A DNA stretch of 18,405 nt, taken from NCBI GenBank assembly GCA_007119345.1, contig SKPV01000131.1, positions 1 through 18,405 of the forward strand, in the 5' to 3' direction. Positions 7,136 through 13,868 of the stretch are shown here, piece after piece. How positions within the stretch are numbered: the stretch's first letter is position 1; the number at the start of each line of letters is the position of its first letter. Source of the DNA: Halovivax sp. GTDB lineage: Archaea; Halobacteriota; Halobacteria; Halobacteriales; Natrialbaceae. The notes beneath the pieces were generated by a model. The model made no database searches. It saw nothing but the letters and a program-made list of their open reading frames with translations, and was not told where the DNA came from. The translations under genes and the position numbers were made by a program.

Positions 7136-8071
7136 TTACGCGTCCCGGAACGGAATCTCGACCTCGTCGCCGTCGTCCGGAACGAAGACGCGATCCGCCT
7201 CGCCCGCGAACGTCTCGCGAGCCTCGGCTTCGTGGGCCGACGGATCGCCGGCGTACCGCGAGGAGAGGTGGACGAGCGCCAGCCGGCGGGCGTCGGCGCG
7301 GTTGGCGATCTCGGCGGCCTGGCGGGCGGTCGAGTGGGCGGTCTCGGCGGCCCGGTCGGCCCGGTCGTCGGCGAAGGTGGCGTCGTGGATCAACAGGTCG
7401 GGTTCGTCGGCGACCGCGACGGTTTCGGCGGTCGGCCGGGTGTCGCCGGTGTAGACGACGCTCCGGCCGGGACGGGGCTCGCCGACGACCTCCTCGGGGC
7501 GGACGACGGTTCCGTCATCGAGTTCGACGGGGTTGCCCTCGTGGAGCCGGGAGAACTTGGGGCCGACCGGGACGCCGAGCTCCTCGGCGCGCTCGCGGTC
7601 GAAGCGACCCTTCCGCTCGTCCTCGACGAGGGCGTAGCCCACCGAGCTGGTGTCGTGGTCGGTCCGGAAGGTCCGCACCTCGTACTCGTCGGCGCTGTGG
7701 GCCACCTCGCCCGGGCGGACCTCGACCACGTCGACATTGAAGCTGAGGCGGGCGTCGAGCGCGAACGCGAGCGAGCGGACCCGCCGGCGCGCGCCGGGCG
7801 GGACGTGGATCGTCAGCGGCCGCTCGCGGTCGTTGAACGCCATCGTCTGGAGGAGCCCGGGGATCCCGAGCACGTGGTCGCCGTGGTCGTGCGTGACGAA
7901 CAGGTGGGAGACGTCGAAGCCGGTGGCGAAGCGCATCATCTGGCGCTGGGTGCCCTCGGCGGCGTCGAACAGCAGCGAGTCGCCCTCGCGGGCGACGAAG
8001 ACGCCGCTCGGGTTCCGCTCGACCGTCGGCACCGCCCCGCTCGTTCCCAGGAAGGTCACGCGCAGCGACAT
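7136..8071 (-). CDS. rnz: Ribonuclease Z (tRNA 3'-end endonuclease)
   Basis: A 311-residue metallo-beta-lactamase enzyme that cuts pre-tRNA after the discriminator base, leaving the end to which CCA is added. It works in the cytoplasm as a zinc dimer. The zinc ligands are all visible: THDHGDH (H61, H63, D65, H66), H139 in RTDHD, D210 in VVYTGDTRP and H268 in ALVHLSSRY. The LGTSGAVPT N-terminus and the AHSTARQAAEIA motif (H246) are typical. The exosite region, which grips the tRNA elbow, is around GVPVGPKFSRLHEG. Length is normal. A TATA-like TTTAG about 27 bases before the ATG suggests a leaderless transcript. The nearby tRNA-Gly does not encode its CCA end, so it would need this activity. 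Confidence 0.95.
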   Translation of the reverse strand: MSLRVTFLGTSGAVPTVERNPSGVFVAREGDSLLFDAAEGTQRQMMRFATGFDVSHLFVTHDHGDHVLGIPGLLQTMAFNDRERPLTIHVPPGARRRVRSLAFALDARLSFNVDVVEVRPGEVAHSADEYEVRTFRTDHDTSSVGYALVEDERKGRFDRERAEELGVPVGPKFSRLHEGNPVELDDGTVVRPEEVVGEPRPGRSVVYTGDTRPTAETVAVADEPDLLIHDATFADDRADRAAETAHSTARQAAEIANRADARRLALVHLSSRYAGDPSAHEAEARETFAGEADRVFVPDDGDEVEIPFRDA

Positions 8072-8096
8072 CGAGCGGAGGTGAGGGAGGGACGGC

Positions 8097-8100
8097 TAAA
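8097..8100 (-). promoter_or_regulatory. TATA-like element of rnz
   Basis: TTTAG on the gene strand, flanked by G/C-rich sequence, is centred about 27 bases before the ATG at 8071. The element is short, so this is a positional assignment. Confidence 0.45.
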
Positions 8101-8179
8101 CCCCCTTCGAAGTCGGGGGACGGCACCTCCCGGCTATCGGTCGGTCGGCGGTTGCGATCCGCGTCGCCCGCGAGGTCGC

Positions 8180-8535
8180 CGAACGTCGCGGCGACCCTTC
8201 GACGATCGGATCGGCGCAGGCGCGGCGCTCGTCCCAGACCTTCCTGATGACGATCCCCTCGTCTGCGAGGCGGTTGGCGAGGAATTCATCGCTCGCGTAT
8301 CCGTCGATCGACCTCGCGATCGTAGCGCGCGTCGACCGGTCGACTTCGCGGTCGTGGCGCACGCCGGCGCGGACTCGTCGATCGCGTCGGCGACCGCCTC
8401 CCGGAGGTCCGCGTCGGCGCCGTCGCCGATCTCGATTCCCTCCTCGCGGACGCCGTCGAAGCTGACGGCGACCGACCGCGGATCGACCGACTCGGCAGCC
8501 GGCCGCGCACCTTCGCCTCCCGATCGACGCGCGAC
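8180..8535 (-). pseudogene. Probable disrupted gene, product unrecognised
   Basis: Two minus-strand frames carry protein-like sequence that joins into one product. The first half (about 8535-8365) reads VAVSFDGVREEGIEIGDG then ADADLREAVADAIDES; the second (about 8332-8190) continues in another frame with ARSIDGYASDEFLANRLADE then GIVIRKVWDERRACAD. Between them lies a 32-bp imperfect tandem duplication; removing 32 bases puts the two frames exactly in register. Acidic composition and GC-rich third positions match the neighbouring genes, unlike the Arg/Ser-rich chance frames. No convincing start codon is visible and the end is unclear. I do not recognise the family. A programmed frameshift or chance reading is possible. 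The rest of the 8072-8604 interval holds only the rnz promoter and the upstream region of the next gene. Confidence 0.4.
8301..8364 (-). repeat. 32-bp imperfect tandem duplication inside the disrupted gene
   Basis: Bases 8301-8332 and 8333-8364 align with 23 of 32 identical, most differences being transitions. Since 32 is not a multiple of three, one extra copy shifts the frame. Copy 8333-8364 read in the upstream frame gives ACATTAKSTG, copy 8301-8332 read in the downstream frame gives TRATIARSID, clearly related peptides. Confidence 0.5.
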
Positions 8536-8562
8536 GACGGCCGTTAGGAAAGGCGAAGTCAA

Positions 8563-8579
8563 GTACGTCGAGCACGTAC
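8563..8579. promoter_or_regulatory. Inverted repeat at promoter distance from the 8605 gene
   Basis: GTACGT and ACGTAC flank CGAGC, ending 25 bases before the ATG at 8605. No better TATA box is visible, so this may mark a regulator site or part of the promoter. Confidence 0.3.
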
Positions 8580-8604
8580 GGCGAGACAGTACCCGCTTTC
8601 GCCC

Positions 8605-9702
8605 ATGTCCACCAACGGTTCGTTCGGTCGGCTCAAGCTCATCGCGGCCCTCCTGATCGCGATCGGGATCGTCGTCGGCGCCGGCGTGGTCGTCGGCCAG
8701 GCGCCGGCCATCTTCGGCGCCGACGTCGCCGACGACCCGGAGGCGTCGATCGCGTTCGAAGACCAGGAACGGGACGGTTCGAGCGTCGAGGTCGACGCCG
8801 TCTCGCTCTCGGACGGCGGCTTCGTCGTCGTGACCGACGAGCGCGACCAGGTGATCGCCGTCTCGGAGCACCTCGAGGCCGGCGCGCACGAGAACCTCAC
8901 GGTCGAGCCCGGCGACGACGAGGACGCGGAGCTGCTGGGCCGGCTCACCGCGACGGTCTACCAGGACCGGACCGAGGACGGCGAGTTCCGGCCCGACCCC
9001 GACGACGAGGACGAAGCGGGCGATCGACCGTACGTCGTCGACGGCTACCCCGTCGCGGAGACGGCGGCGGTGACGACCGGCGACCGCACCGACGACGCGC
9101 CCGCCGACTCGTTCGTCGTCGGCGACCTCGAGGGGCCGACGGAGGCCACGACGACCCAGACCGCCGAGTTCGTCGCCGTGGTCTCCAATCCGACCGACGC
9201 CGAGCTCCGCCAGCACGTCGAGTTCCGGATCGACGGCGGGCTCTACGAGCGACAGGTCTTCACGCTGCAGACCGACGAGAGCCGCGAGGTCTCGTTCGAG
9301 GTCGACGTCGCGGACGTCGGCGAGGGCAACTACACCTACGGCGTCTACACGGCCGAGGACGGCACGCACGGGGAGCTCGAGGTCGAGTACGACGGGCCGC
9401 CGTCGCTCTCCGTGACCGACGCGAACGAATCCAGCGTCAGCGTCGACGTCGGCCTCCCCGACGGCGGCTTCGTCGCCGTCGAGGACGAGGACGGGGCGGT
9501 CGCGGGGACGAGCGACGAGCTCGACGCCGGCGTCCACGAGAACCTGACCGTCGAGATCGCGGACGTGGCCGACGACGAGAACGTCACCGCGGTCGCCTAC
9601 GAGGGCGATCCGGACGACGTCGAGGGCGCGAGCGCCTACGAGGACGAGGACGGCGAGCGCATCGCGGAGTCGATCGACCTCGCCGGCGAACGCGAGGAGT
9701 GA
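8605..9702 (+). CDS. Membrane-anchored surface protein with duplicated DUF7282-like domains
   Basis: A 365-residue, extremely acidic protein. A hydrophobic helix at about residues 10-32, after a short basic N-terminus, anchors it or acts as a signal; the rest should lie outside the cell. Two related beta domains are visible: about 60-150 (LSDGGFVVVTDE, HLEAGAHENLTVEP) and about 275-358 (LPDGGFVAVEDE, ELDAGVHENLTVEI), the pattern I associate with haloarchaeal DUF7282 surface proteins. Between them (about 168-262) is a CARDB-like immunoglobulin-type domain (VVSNPTDAELRQHVEF, then FEVDVADVGEGNYTYGVY). Several N-x-S/T sequons (ENLT, NYT, NES, ENVT) could be glycosylated. No enzyme motif is seen; a structural or binding role is inferred. 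Confidence 0.82.
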   Translation: MSTNGSFGRLKLIAALLIAIGIVVGAGVVVGQAPAIFGADVADDPEASIAFEDQERDGSSVEVDAVSLSDGGFVVVTDERDQVIAVSEHLEAGAHENLTVEPGDDEDAELLGRLTATVYQDRTEDGEFRPDPDDEDEAGDRPYVVDGYPVAETAAVTTGDRTDDAPADSFVVGDLEGPTEATTTQTAEFVAVVSNPTDAELRQHVEFRIDGGLYERQVFTLQTDESREVSFEVDVADVGEGNYTYGVYTAEDGTHGELEVEYDGPPSLSVTDANESSVSVDVGLPDGGFVAVEDEDGAVAGTSDELDAGVHENLTVEIADVADDENVTAVAYEGDPDDVEGASAYEDEDGERIAESIDLAGEREE

Positions 9703-9772
9703 GCGCCGATCCGCGGGCGGGCGGCGGCCGACCGTTCCGATCGGCGACGTGACCGCCCGTCCCGCTCGCGAG

Positions 9773-9820
9773 GTCGGTTCGATCGGCGCCGCGGGCGTCG
9801 GTTCGATCGCCGCCACGGGC
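9773..9820 (+). repeat. 24-bp imperfect tandem repeat, two copies
   Basis: GTCGGTTCGATCGGCGCCGC (start of unit 9773-9796) recurs as GTCGGTTCGATCGCCGCCAC (9797-9820); 22 of 24 bases agree. It lies immediately upstream of the RFC promoter. Confidence 0.75.
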
Positions 9821-9833
9821 AACCGACCGATTC

Positions 9834-9837
9834 TTTA
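9834..9837 (+). promoter_or_regulatory. TATA-like element of the RFC small-subunit gene
   Basis: TTTA within GATTCTTTACC is centred about 27 bases before the ATG at 9863, supporting that start and a leaderless mRNA. Confidence 0.55.
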
Positions 9838-9862
9838 CCGGCCCGCGCCCTATCCGCAGTCG

Positions 9863-10867
9863 ATGGACGCCCCGCTCTGGACCGAGGAGTACGCCCCGGC
9901 GCTGTCGGAGCTTCCCCAGGACGACGCCCGCGAGTACCTGGAGCGGGCCGTCGACGAACCGCTGAACCTGATCCTCCAGGGACCGCCGGGGGCCGGCAAG
10001 ACCGCCGCTGCGCGCGCGCTCGCTCGAGAGGCCCACGACCAGCCGGACGCCGACCTCATCGAGATCAACGTCGCGGACTTCTTCGGTCGGACGAAGACCG
10101 AGATCAAGAACGATCCCCGGTTCGAGGGCTTCCTCGTCGGTCGATCCAGCATGTCCAAGCGGGACATGATCAACCGCGTGCTGAAGGAGTCGGCGAGCTA
10201 CGCGCCGGTCACGGGCGCGTACAAGACGATCGTCCTCGACAACGCCGAGGCGGTCAGGGAGGACTTCCAGCAGGCGCTGCGTCGGATCATGGAACAGCAC
10301 CACCGGACCACGCAGTTCGTGATCACGACCCGCCAGCCGACGAAGCTGATCCCGCCGATCCGCTCGCGCTGTTTCCCGGTGACGATGCGCGCGCCGACGA
10401 GCGAGGAGACCGTCGCCGTCCTCGAGCGGATCGTCGAGGCCGAGGGCGTCGACTACGACGACGACGGCCTCGAGTTCGTCGCGGGTTACGCCGGCGGCGA
10501 CCTCCGGGAGGCGATCCTGGCCGCCCAGACGACGGCGCTGGACGCCGACGAGATCACGATGAGCGCCGCCTACGAGGTCCTTGGCGAGGTGGGTCTGGAC
10601 GACGAGGTGACGTCGATGCTCGACGACGCCGAGGCCGGCGAGTTCACGGACGCCCGCAAGACGCTCGACGACCTGCTCGTCGACGAGGGCCTCGACGGCG
10701 ACGAGGTGCTCGGCGCGATCCTCGAGGCGGGGCGCAAGCGCTACCAGGGAGCGGAACTGGCGCGCCTCCACCGCCTCGCCGCCGACGTCGAGTTCGAGAT
10801 GCACGAGGGGACGAGCGACCGGATCCACGTCTCGCACCTGCTCGCGGAGCTGGGGCGGGAGGCGTGA
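9863..10867 (+). CDS. rfcC: Replication factor C small subunit (clamp loader), haloarchaeal second paralogue
   Basis: A 334-residue AAA+ ATPase of the clamp loader that opens the PCNA ring and places it on primed DNA. Walker A is GPPGAGKT at 40-47. The Walker B region is IVLDNAEAV at 123-131, followed by QQALRRIMEQHHRTTQF and the arginine-finger motif IRSRC at 166-170, which marks an RFC small subunit. The C-terminal helical collar domain fills the rest. Where canonical clamp loaders have DEAD/DECD, this protein has DNAE, so the usual catalytic glutamate is an asparagine. From memory it resembles the haloarchaeal second small subunit called rfcC. The start at 9863 is set by the conserved MDAPLWTEEYAP and the TATA spacing; an upstream GTG at 9749 is unlikely. 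Confidence 0.93.
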   Translation: MDAPLWTEEYAPALSELPQDDAREYLERAVDEPLNLILQGPPGAGKTAAARALAREAHDQPDADLIEINVADFFGRTKTEIKNDPRFEGFLVGRSSMSKRDMINRVLKESASYAPVTGAYKTIVLDNAEAVREDFQQALRRIMEQHHRTTQFVITTRQPTKLIPPIRSRCFPVTMRAPTSEETVAVLERIVEAEGVDYDDDGLEFVAGYAGGDLREAILAAQTTALDADEITMSAAYEVLGEVGLDDEVTSMLDDAEAGEFTDARKTLDDLLVDEGLDGDEVLGAILEAGRKRYQGAELARLHRLAADVEFEMHEGTSDRIHVSHLLAELGREA

Positions 10868-10919
10868 CCGTGCGTCGAACGACGAGCCAACGACGGCCGG
10901 GACGATCGGAGGATCGACG

Positions 10920-11021
10920 ATGGCCGGGACGATCGGAGGATCGACGACGGCCGGGACGATCGGAGGATCGACGATGACCGGCACGATCGGAGGATCGACG
11001 ATGACCGGCACGTACAGGTGA
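10920..11021 (+). other. Possible repeat-encoded leader ORF
   Basis: From ATG 10920 an open frame of 33 codons runs through the repeats (motif MAGTIGGST repeated) to a TGA at 11019-11021, six bases before the GTG of the next gene. Shorter versions could begin at 10974 (15 codons) or 11001 (6 codons). Each ATG has GGAGG seven bases upstream. Expression is unproven; coupling to the next gene is an inference from spacing. Confidence 0.3.
11016..11021 (+). promoter_or_regulatory. Shine-Dalgarno AGGTGA of the 11028 gene
   Basis: AGGTGA matches the haloarchaeal 16S rRNA 3' end and lies six bases before GTG 11028. It overlaps the TGA of the repeat-encoded leader frame and supports GTG 11028 as the start. 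Confidence 0.55.
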
Positions 11022-11027
11022 CTGACG

Positions 11028-11522
11028 GTGACCGGCACGAACGAGAAACCGACGGTGACCGGCACGAACGCGACGGAGGGAGATGCGGCGACCGACGACC
11101 GGACGGAGAACGCGGACGCCGACGCGCCCGAGGTCGACGGGGAGCGAGCCTCGATATCGGGTCGCGGCCCCTGGTTCGACCGCCTCTCGGCGGCCGTCGC
11201 CGTCGCGGGCTATCTGGTGCTGGCGACCAACGAGGCGCCCGTCGTCGCGGACGTCCCGGTGCTCGATCTCGTCGTCGGCTCGCTCGCCGTCGGGCTGCTC
11301 GCCGCGCTGGCGCTCTTCCGGCTGGTCGGCCCCTTCGTGCTCGAGGGGCTCTGGATCGGGCTGGTCACGGCGATCTTCCTCTGGATCGTGGCCCTGGCGG
11401 TACTCTTCGTCGCCGGCGCGACCGGGAGCGAGTACGTCTGGACGGCGTCGCTCGCGAGCGCGGTCTTCGGGCTCGGGGTGACGGTCCGCGCGACGCGGGC
11501 GCGACTGGCCCGCCGGCCGTGA
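11028..11522 (+). CDS. Four-helix membrane protein, uncharacterised
   Basis: A 164-residue protein with no recognised family. Residues 1-45 are hydrophilic and acidic, starting with two copies of TGTN that derive from the upstream DNA repeat. Four hydrophobic segments follow (about 52-68, 77-97, 103-130 and 136-153), with a positively charged C-terminus (RATRARLARRP) that should be cytoplasmic. No catalytic or ligand-binding motif is visible. GTG 11028 is preferred because of AGGTGA six bases upstream. It is 160 bases behind the RFC gene on the same strand; whether it is co-transcribed or has its own promoter inside the repeats is unclear. The N-terminal extension is probably recent and variable between strains. 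Confidence 0.7.
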   Translation: MTGTNEKPTVTGTNATEGDAATDDRTENADADAPEVDGERASISGRGPWFDRLSAAVAVAGYLVLATNEAPVVADVPVLDLVVGSLAVGLLAALALFRLVGPFVLEGLWIGLVTAIFLWIVALAVLFVAGATGSEYVWTASLASAVFGLGVTVRATRARLARRP

Positions 11523-11583
11523 GGTCTCGTCGGTCGGACCGAGCGCCGGTCGTGAGGTCTCGTCGGTCGGACCGAGCGCCGGC
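11518..11583 (+). repeat. 33-bp tandem repeat, two near-perfect copies, overlapping a stop codon
   Basis: CGTGAGGTCTCGTCGGTCGG begins units at 11518 and 11551; the 33-bp units differ only in the last base. The TGA of the membrane-protein gene (11520-11522) lies in the first copy, so the duplication contains a second copy of the stop region. Confidence 0.9.
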
Positions 11584-11658
11584 CGTGGAGATCGCCAGAC
11601 GTAACTGATAACCCGTGCGGGGGATCGACCCGGTCGGACGACGGCTTCTCGGGCGGAG

Positions 11659-11664
11659 AATTAA
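11659..11664 (+). promoter_or_regulatory. TATA box of the thioesterase gene
   Basis: AATTAA is centred about 28 bases before the ATG at 11690, the expected place for a leaderless transcript. Confidence 0.6.
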
Positions 11665-11689
11665 CGGCGTTCCCTGCGAAGGGCCCGTC

Positions 11690-12127
11690 ATGGTCAGCCT
11701 CCTCGAGACGCGCATTCGCAATCGGTTTCGCGTCCAGCCCCACCACGCCAACAACCACCAGACGCTCCACGGCGGCAACCTGATGAAGTGGCTCGACGAG
11801 ATCGGCGCCATGTCGGCGATGCGCTTCGCCGGCGAGACCTGCGTCACCGCCCGGGTGAACGAGCTGGACTTCGAGCGAGCGATCCAGATCGGCGACACGG
11901 CGCTCGTCGAGGCCTACGTCTACGACGCGGGGCGGACGAGCGTCCGGGTCGCGCTGCGAGCCTGGCGCGAGGAACCCCGGACCGGCGAGACCGAAAAGAC
12001 CACCGAGTCGTCGTTCACGTTCGTCGCCGTCGGCGAGGACGGGAAGCCGGTCCCGGTTCCCGAGCTCGCGGTCGAGAGCGAGGAGGGCGAGCGGCTGCGC
12101 GAGCGGGCGCTCTCGACGAGGGCGTGA
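11690..12127 (+). CDS. Acyl-CoA thioesterase, hotdog fold
   Basis: A 145-residue single hotdog domain of the YciA/acyl-CoA hydrolase type, which hydrolyses acyl-CoA to free acid and CoA in the cytoplasm, normally as a dimer of dimers or trimer of dimers. The motif HHANNHQTLHGGNLMKWLDE (residues 18-37) contains the signature HGGN and the catalytic aspartate (D36). Later strands LVEAYVYDAGRTSVRVAL and TTESSFTFVAV complete the fold. Chain-length preference cannot be read from sequence. ATG 11690 is supported by a TATA box about 28 bases upstream; the open frame further 5' is non-coding. The acidic C-terminal tail is short. It converges on the small gene at 12156, 28 bases away. Confidence 0.92.
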   Translation: MVSLLETRIRNRFRVQPHHANNHQTLHGGNLMKWLDEIGAMSAMRFAGETCVTARVNELDFERAIQIGDTALVEAYVYDAGRTSVRVALRAWREEPRTGETEKTTESSFTFVAVGEDGKPVPVPELAVESEEGERLRERALSTRA

Positions 12128-12132
12128 CACCG

Positions 12133-12141
12133 CCCGTTTTC
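12133..12141. terminator. Possible oligo-T terminator between convergent genes
   Basis: CCCGTTTTC in the 28-base gap after the thioesterase stop contains a T4 run, the simplest archaeal termination signal. The run is short and no hairpin accompanies it. Confidence 0.25.
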
Positions 12142-12155
12142 GCCCCGCTACGCCG

Positions 12156-12377
12156 TCACTCCAGTCCGTAGTCGGCCAGCGAGTGGTAGTGCTTCCAGGC
12201 GGCCACGACCTCGTCGACCGCGAACTCGAGCGTCCCGTCGGCCAGTTCGAGCGTGACGAGCTCGTCGCCGATCTCCGCGTCGTGGCGGTGCAGTTCCAGG
12301 GGCTGGTCGAACTCGGTGACGGTCACCATCAGTTCGCCGTACTCGTCGAGTTTCGCACGGAGCGTTTCCGGGTGCAT
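12156..12377 (-). CDS. Small conserved acidic protein, function unknown
   Basis: A 73-residue acidic protein: MHPETLRAKLDEYGELM, a predicted beta-rich centre (VTVTEFDQPLELHRHDAEIG, then LVTLELADGTLEF) and a C-terminal helix with aromatic residues (EVVAAWKHYHSLADYGLE). Three histidines and a Trp-Lys-His-Tyr cluster near the end are notable, but no metal site can be claimed. It looks like a genuine, well-ordered haloarchaeal protein; I do not know its function. The ATG is supported by an A/T-rich element about 30 bases upstream. Downstream of TrmG10 on the same strand but 120 bases away with its own promoter. Confidence 0.75.
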   Translation of the reverse strand: MHPETLRAKLDEYGELMVTVTEFDQPLELHRHDAEIGDELVTLELADGTLEFAVDEVVAAWKHYHSLADYGLE

Positions 12378-12405
12378 TGCGTTCTGTCGATCGGGACCGT
12401 CAGCC

Positions 12406-12412
12406 GATAATG
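12406..12412 (-). promoter_or_regulatory. TATA-like element of the 12377 gene
   Basis: CATTATC on the gene strand, centred about 32 bases before the ATG, would give a leader of a few bases. Confidence 0.4.
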
Positions 12413-12497
12413 CCGGTCGACGATTCTCAGTCGCTGGGTGCGACGGCGCGCTCTTCGGCCGTCGCGATCGGCTCGTGTTTCCGGACGGCCGCCCAGC

Positions 12498-13595
12498 TCA
12501 CGCGAGCACCAGCACGTACCGCGTCAGCGATCGGTGGACGCGCCGCTCGACGGAAGCCTCGATGGTCCAGCCCGCGGCGCGCGCACGGCCCGCCCAGGAG
12601 CGGTCGGCGACGATGACGGCGCGGTCGGCCACCCGACGGGACTCCGCGAGCGCGCCGGCGACGAGGTCTTCCAGATCGTGGGTCTCGATCTTCGACTGGC
12701 GGCCGTAGGGCGCGTCGAAGACGACGCCGTCGACGGCGCCGTCGGCGAGCGGGAGCGCCGTCGCGTCCGCGCGAACGACGTCGAACGACCCGGGTGTCGC
12801 GGGGCCGGGGCGTTCCGCGACGCGCTCCGGCGGGCCGCCCTCGCCGCCGAGGAAGTGCACGAGGTTCTCGCGCGCGCCGCGGACCATCTTCGACTGGGCG
12901 TCGGTGCCGACGACGTCCGCGCCGACGAGCCCGGCCTCGACGAGGACGCCGCCGGTGCCGCACATCGGGTCGAGGACGGTCGCCCCCGGTCGCGCGCCGG
13001 CGACGTTCGCGACGGCGCGCGCGAGCAGCGGGTCCATGCTCCCGGGCTGGAAGAACGGCTTCGCCGTCGGCTTGCGGTCGCCGAAGTCGCGAACGCTCTC
13101 GGCGACCTGCCAGCCCAGCGCGCAGACCGACGAGCGATCGACGGGACCGTCCGCCGTCGGCTCGTCCGAGGGGTCGAGCACCGCGGCGGCGTCGGCCGCC
13201 ACCTCGCCCGCCCCGAAGGCGGCGCGCAGGACGTGGTCGGGCTCGTCGAGGTCCACCTCGAAGCCGCGGTCGACGAGCACCTGCCCGAGGACGCGCTCGG
13301 CGCGCGCGGTGTCGACGCCCGTCGACCCCTTGACGTCCGTCACGCGCACGGCGACGGTTCCCGCTCGATCGATCGACGCCGCGTTCAGCAGCGCCCGCGC
13401 GCTCTCGAGGTCGGCGTCGGTGCGCCCGAGCAGTTCGCTGGCACGGCGAGTGTACGCGAGCCCGCGAACGCGCTCGGGCGAGATCGTCCCCGCCGTCGCG
13501 ACCCCCGGCGCGAGGAGCGTCACGGCGGTCGCGGCGCTACGGGCCTCCAGGGCCGCGAAGGCGTCGTCCTCGCCCCCGAGTTCGAGGAAGTACAC
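12498..13595 (-). CDS. tRNA (guanine-10-N2) methyltransferase, TrmG10 type
   Basis: A 365-residue enzyme that should methylate guanine 10 of tRNA to N2-methyl or N2,N2-dimethylguanosine, helping tRNA folding. The N-terminal part holds a THUMP RNA-binding domain (about 60-130: GTVAVRVTDVKGSTGVDTAR, then RAERVLGQVLVDRGFEVDL). The linker has DRKPTAKPFFQPGSM (173-187), typical of this family. The SAM domain follows: VLDPMCGTGG (motif I, 207-216) and DAPYG (motif IV, 294-298), the variant of D/N-P-P-Y seen in archaeal guanine-10 enzymes, then QSKIETHDLEDL and a C-terminal RSLTRYVLVL. The start is GTG at 13595 (MYFLELGGEDDA). No strong promoter is seen. The TBP gene is divergent 273 bases away. Confidence 0.93.
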   Translation of the reverse strand: MYFLELGGEDDAFAALEARSAATAVTLLAPGVATAGTISPERVRGLAYTRRASELLGRTDADLESARALLNAASIDRAGTVAVRVTDVKGSTGVDTARAERVLGQVLVDRGFEVDLDEPDHVLRAAFGAGEVAADAAAVLDPSDEPTADGPVDRSSVCALGWQVAESVRDFGDRKPTAKPFFQPGSMDPLLARAVANVAGARPGATVLDPMCGTGGVLVEAGLVGADVVGTDAQSKMVRGARENLVHFLGGEGGPPERVAERPGPATPGSFDVVRADATALPLADGAVDGVVFDAPYGRQSKIETHDLEDLVAGALAESRRVADRAVIVADRSWAGRARAAGWTIEASVERRVHRSLTRYVLVLA

Positions 13596-13712
13596 GGGGG
13601 ACAGTGGCCCGTCCCGGGCAATGAGCGTACCGTTTCACGAGACGGGCGACCGTCGTGCGGTGGCCTCGTTCTGCCGGCGTCACGCCGCTCCCGGGCCGGA
13701 GACGGCGGCCCC

Positions 13713-13758
13713 CGTCGACCCTCGAACCCCGCGTTCGTCGACCCTCGAACCCCGCGTT
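13713..13758 (+). repeat. 23-bp perfect tandem repeat, two copies
   Basis: CGTCGACCCTCGAACCCCGC plus GTT occurs at 13713-13735 and again, without a gap, at 13736-13758. It lies between trmG10 and tbp, upstream of the tbp promoter. Confidence 0.9.
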
Positions 13759-13829
13759 CGTCGGCGCGAGCGCGCGTCTGACACCCGTCGGACACAGTCA
13801 AGATACCGGACAAATCAGGCGGCGGTACC

Positions 13830-13861
13830 AACCTTTATAAAGGTTAAATACGTCTTTTTAA
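13830..13861 (+). promoter_or_regulatory. tbp promoter with a perfect 16-bp palindrome centred on TATA
   Basis: AACCTTTATAAAGGTT at 13830-13845 is self-complementary and has TTTATAAA at its centre, about 31 bases before the tbp ATG. It is followed by TTAAATA (13844-13850) and CTTTTTAA (13854-13861). This is the most A/T-rich island in the central window. Start of transcription is expected a few bases before the ATG. Confidence 0.75.
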
Positions 13862-13868
13862 GCGACTG

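Larger units (their letters stand above)
10891..11073 (+). repeat. 27-bp tandem array, about seven units, carrying ribosome-binding site plus ATG
   Basis: Units begin near 10891, 10915, 10942, 10969, 10996, 11022 and 11050. The central ones read CGACGATGACCGGCACGATC followed by GGAGGAT. GGAGG is followed seven bases later by ATG at 10920, 10974 and 11001; the remaining unit has ACG at that place. Later units diverge and run into the next gene, where they encode the repeated peptide VTGTN. Period 27 keeps the frame open. Confidence 0.85.

Noticed and set aside
8134..9822. 562-codon minus-strand frame opposite the 8605 gene
   Set aside because: Most of it mirrors the plus-strand gene. Only its last part, around 8365-8535, looks coding and is reported as the disrupted gene.
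9584..11065. Minus-strand frame with VPVIVDPPI repeats, looking like a repeat protein
   Set aside because: The repeats come from the 27-bp DNA array; the rest is the antisense of the RFC gene. Array period divisible by three makes all frames repetitive.
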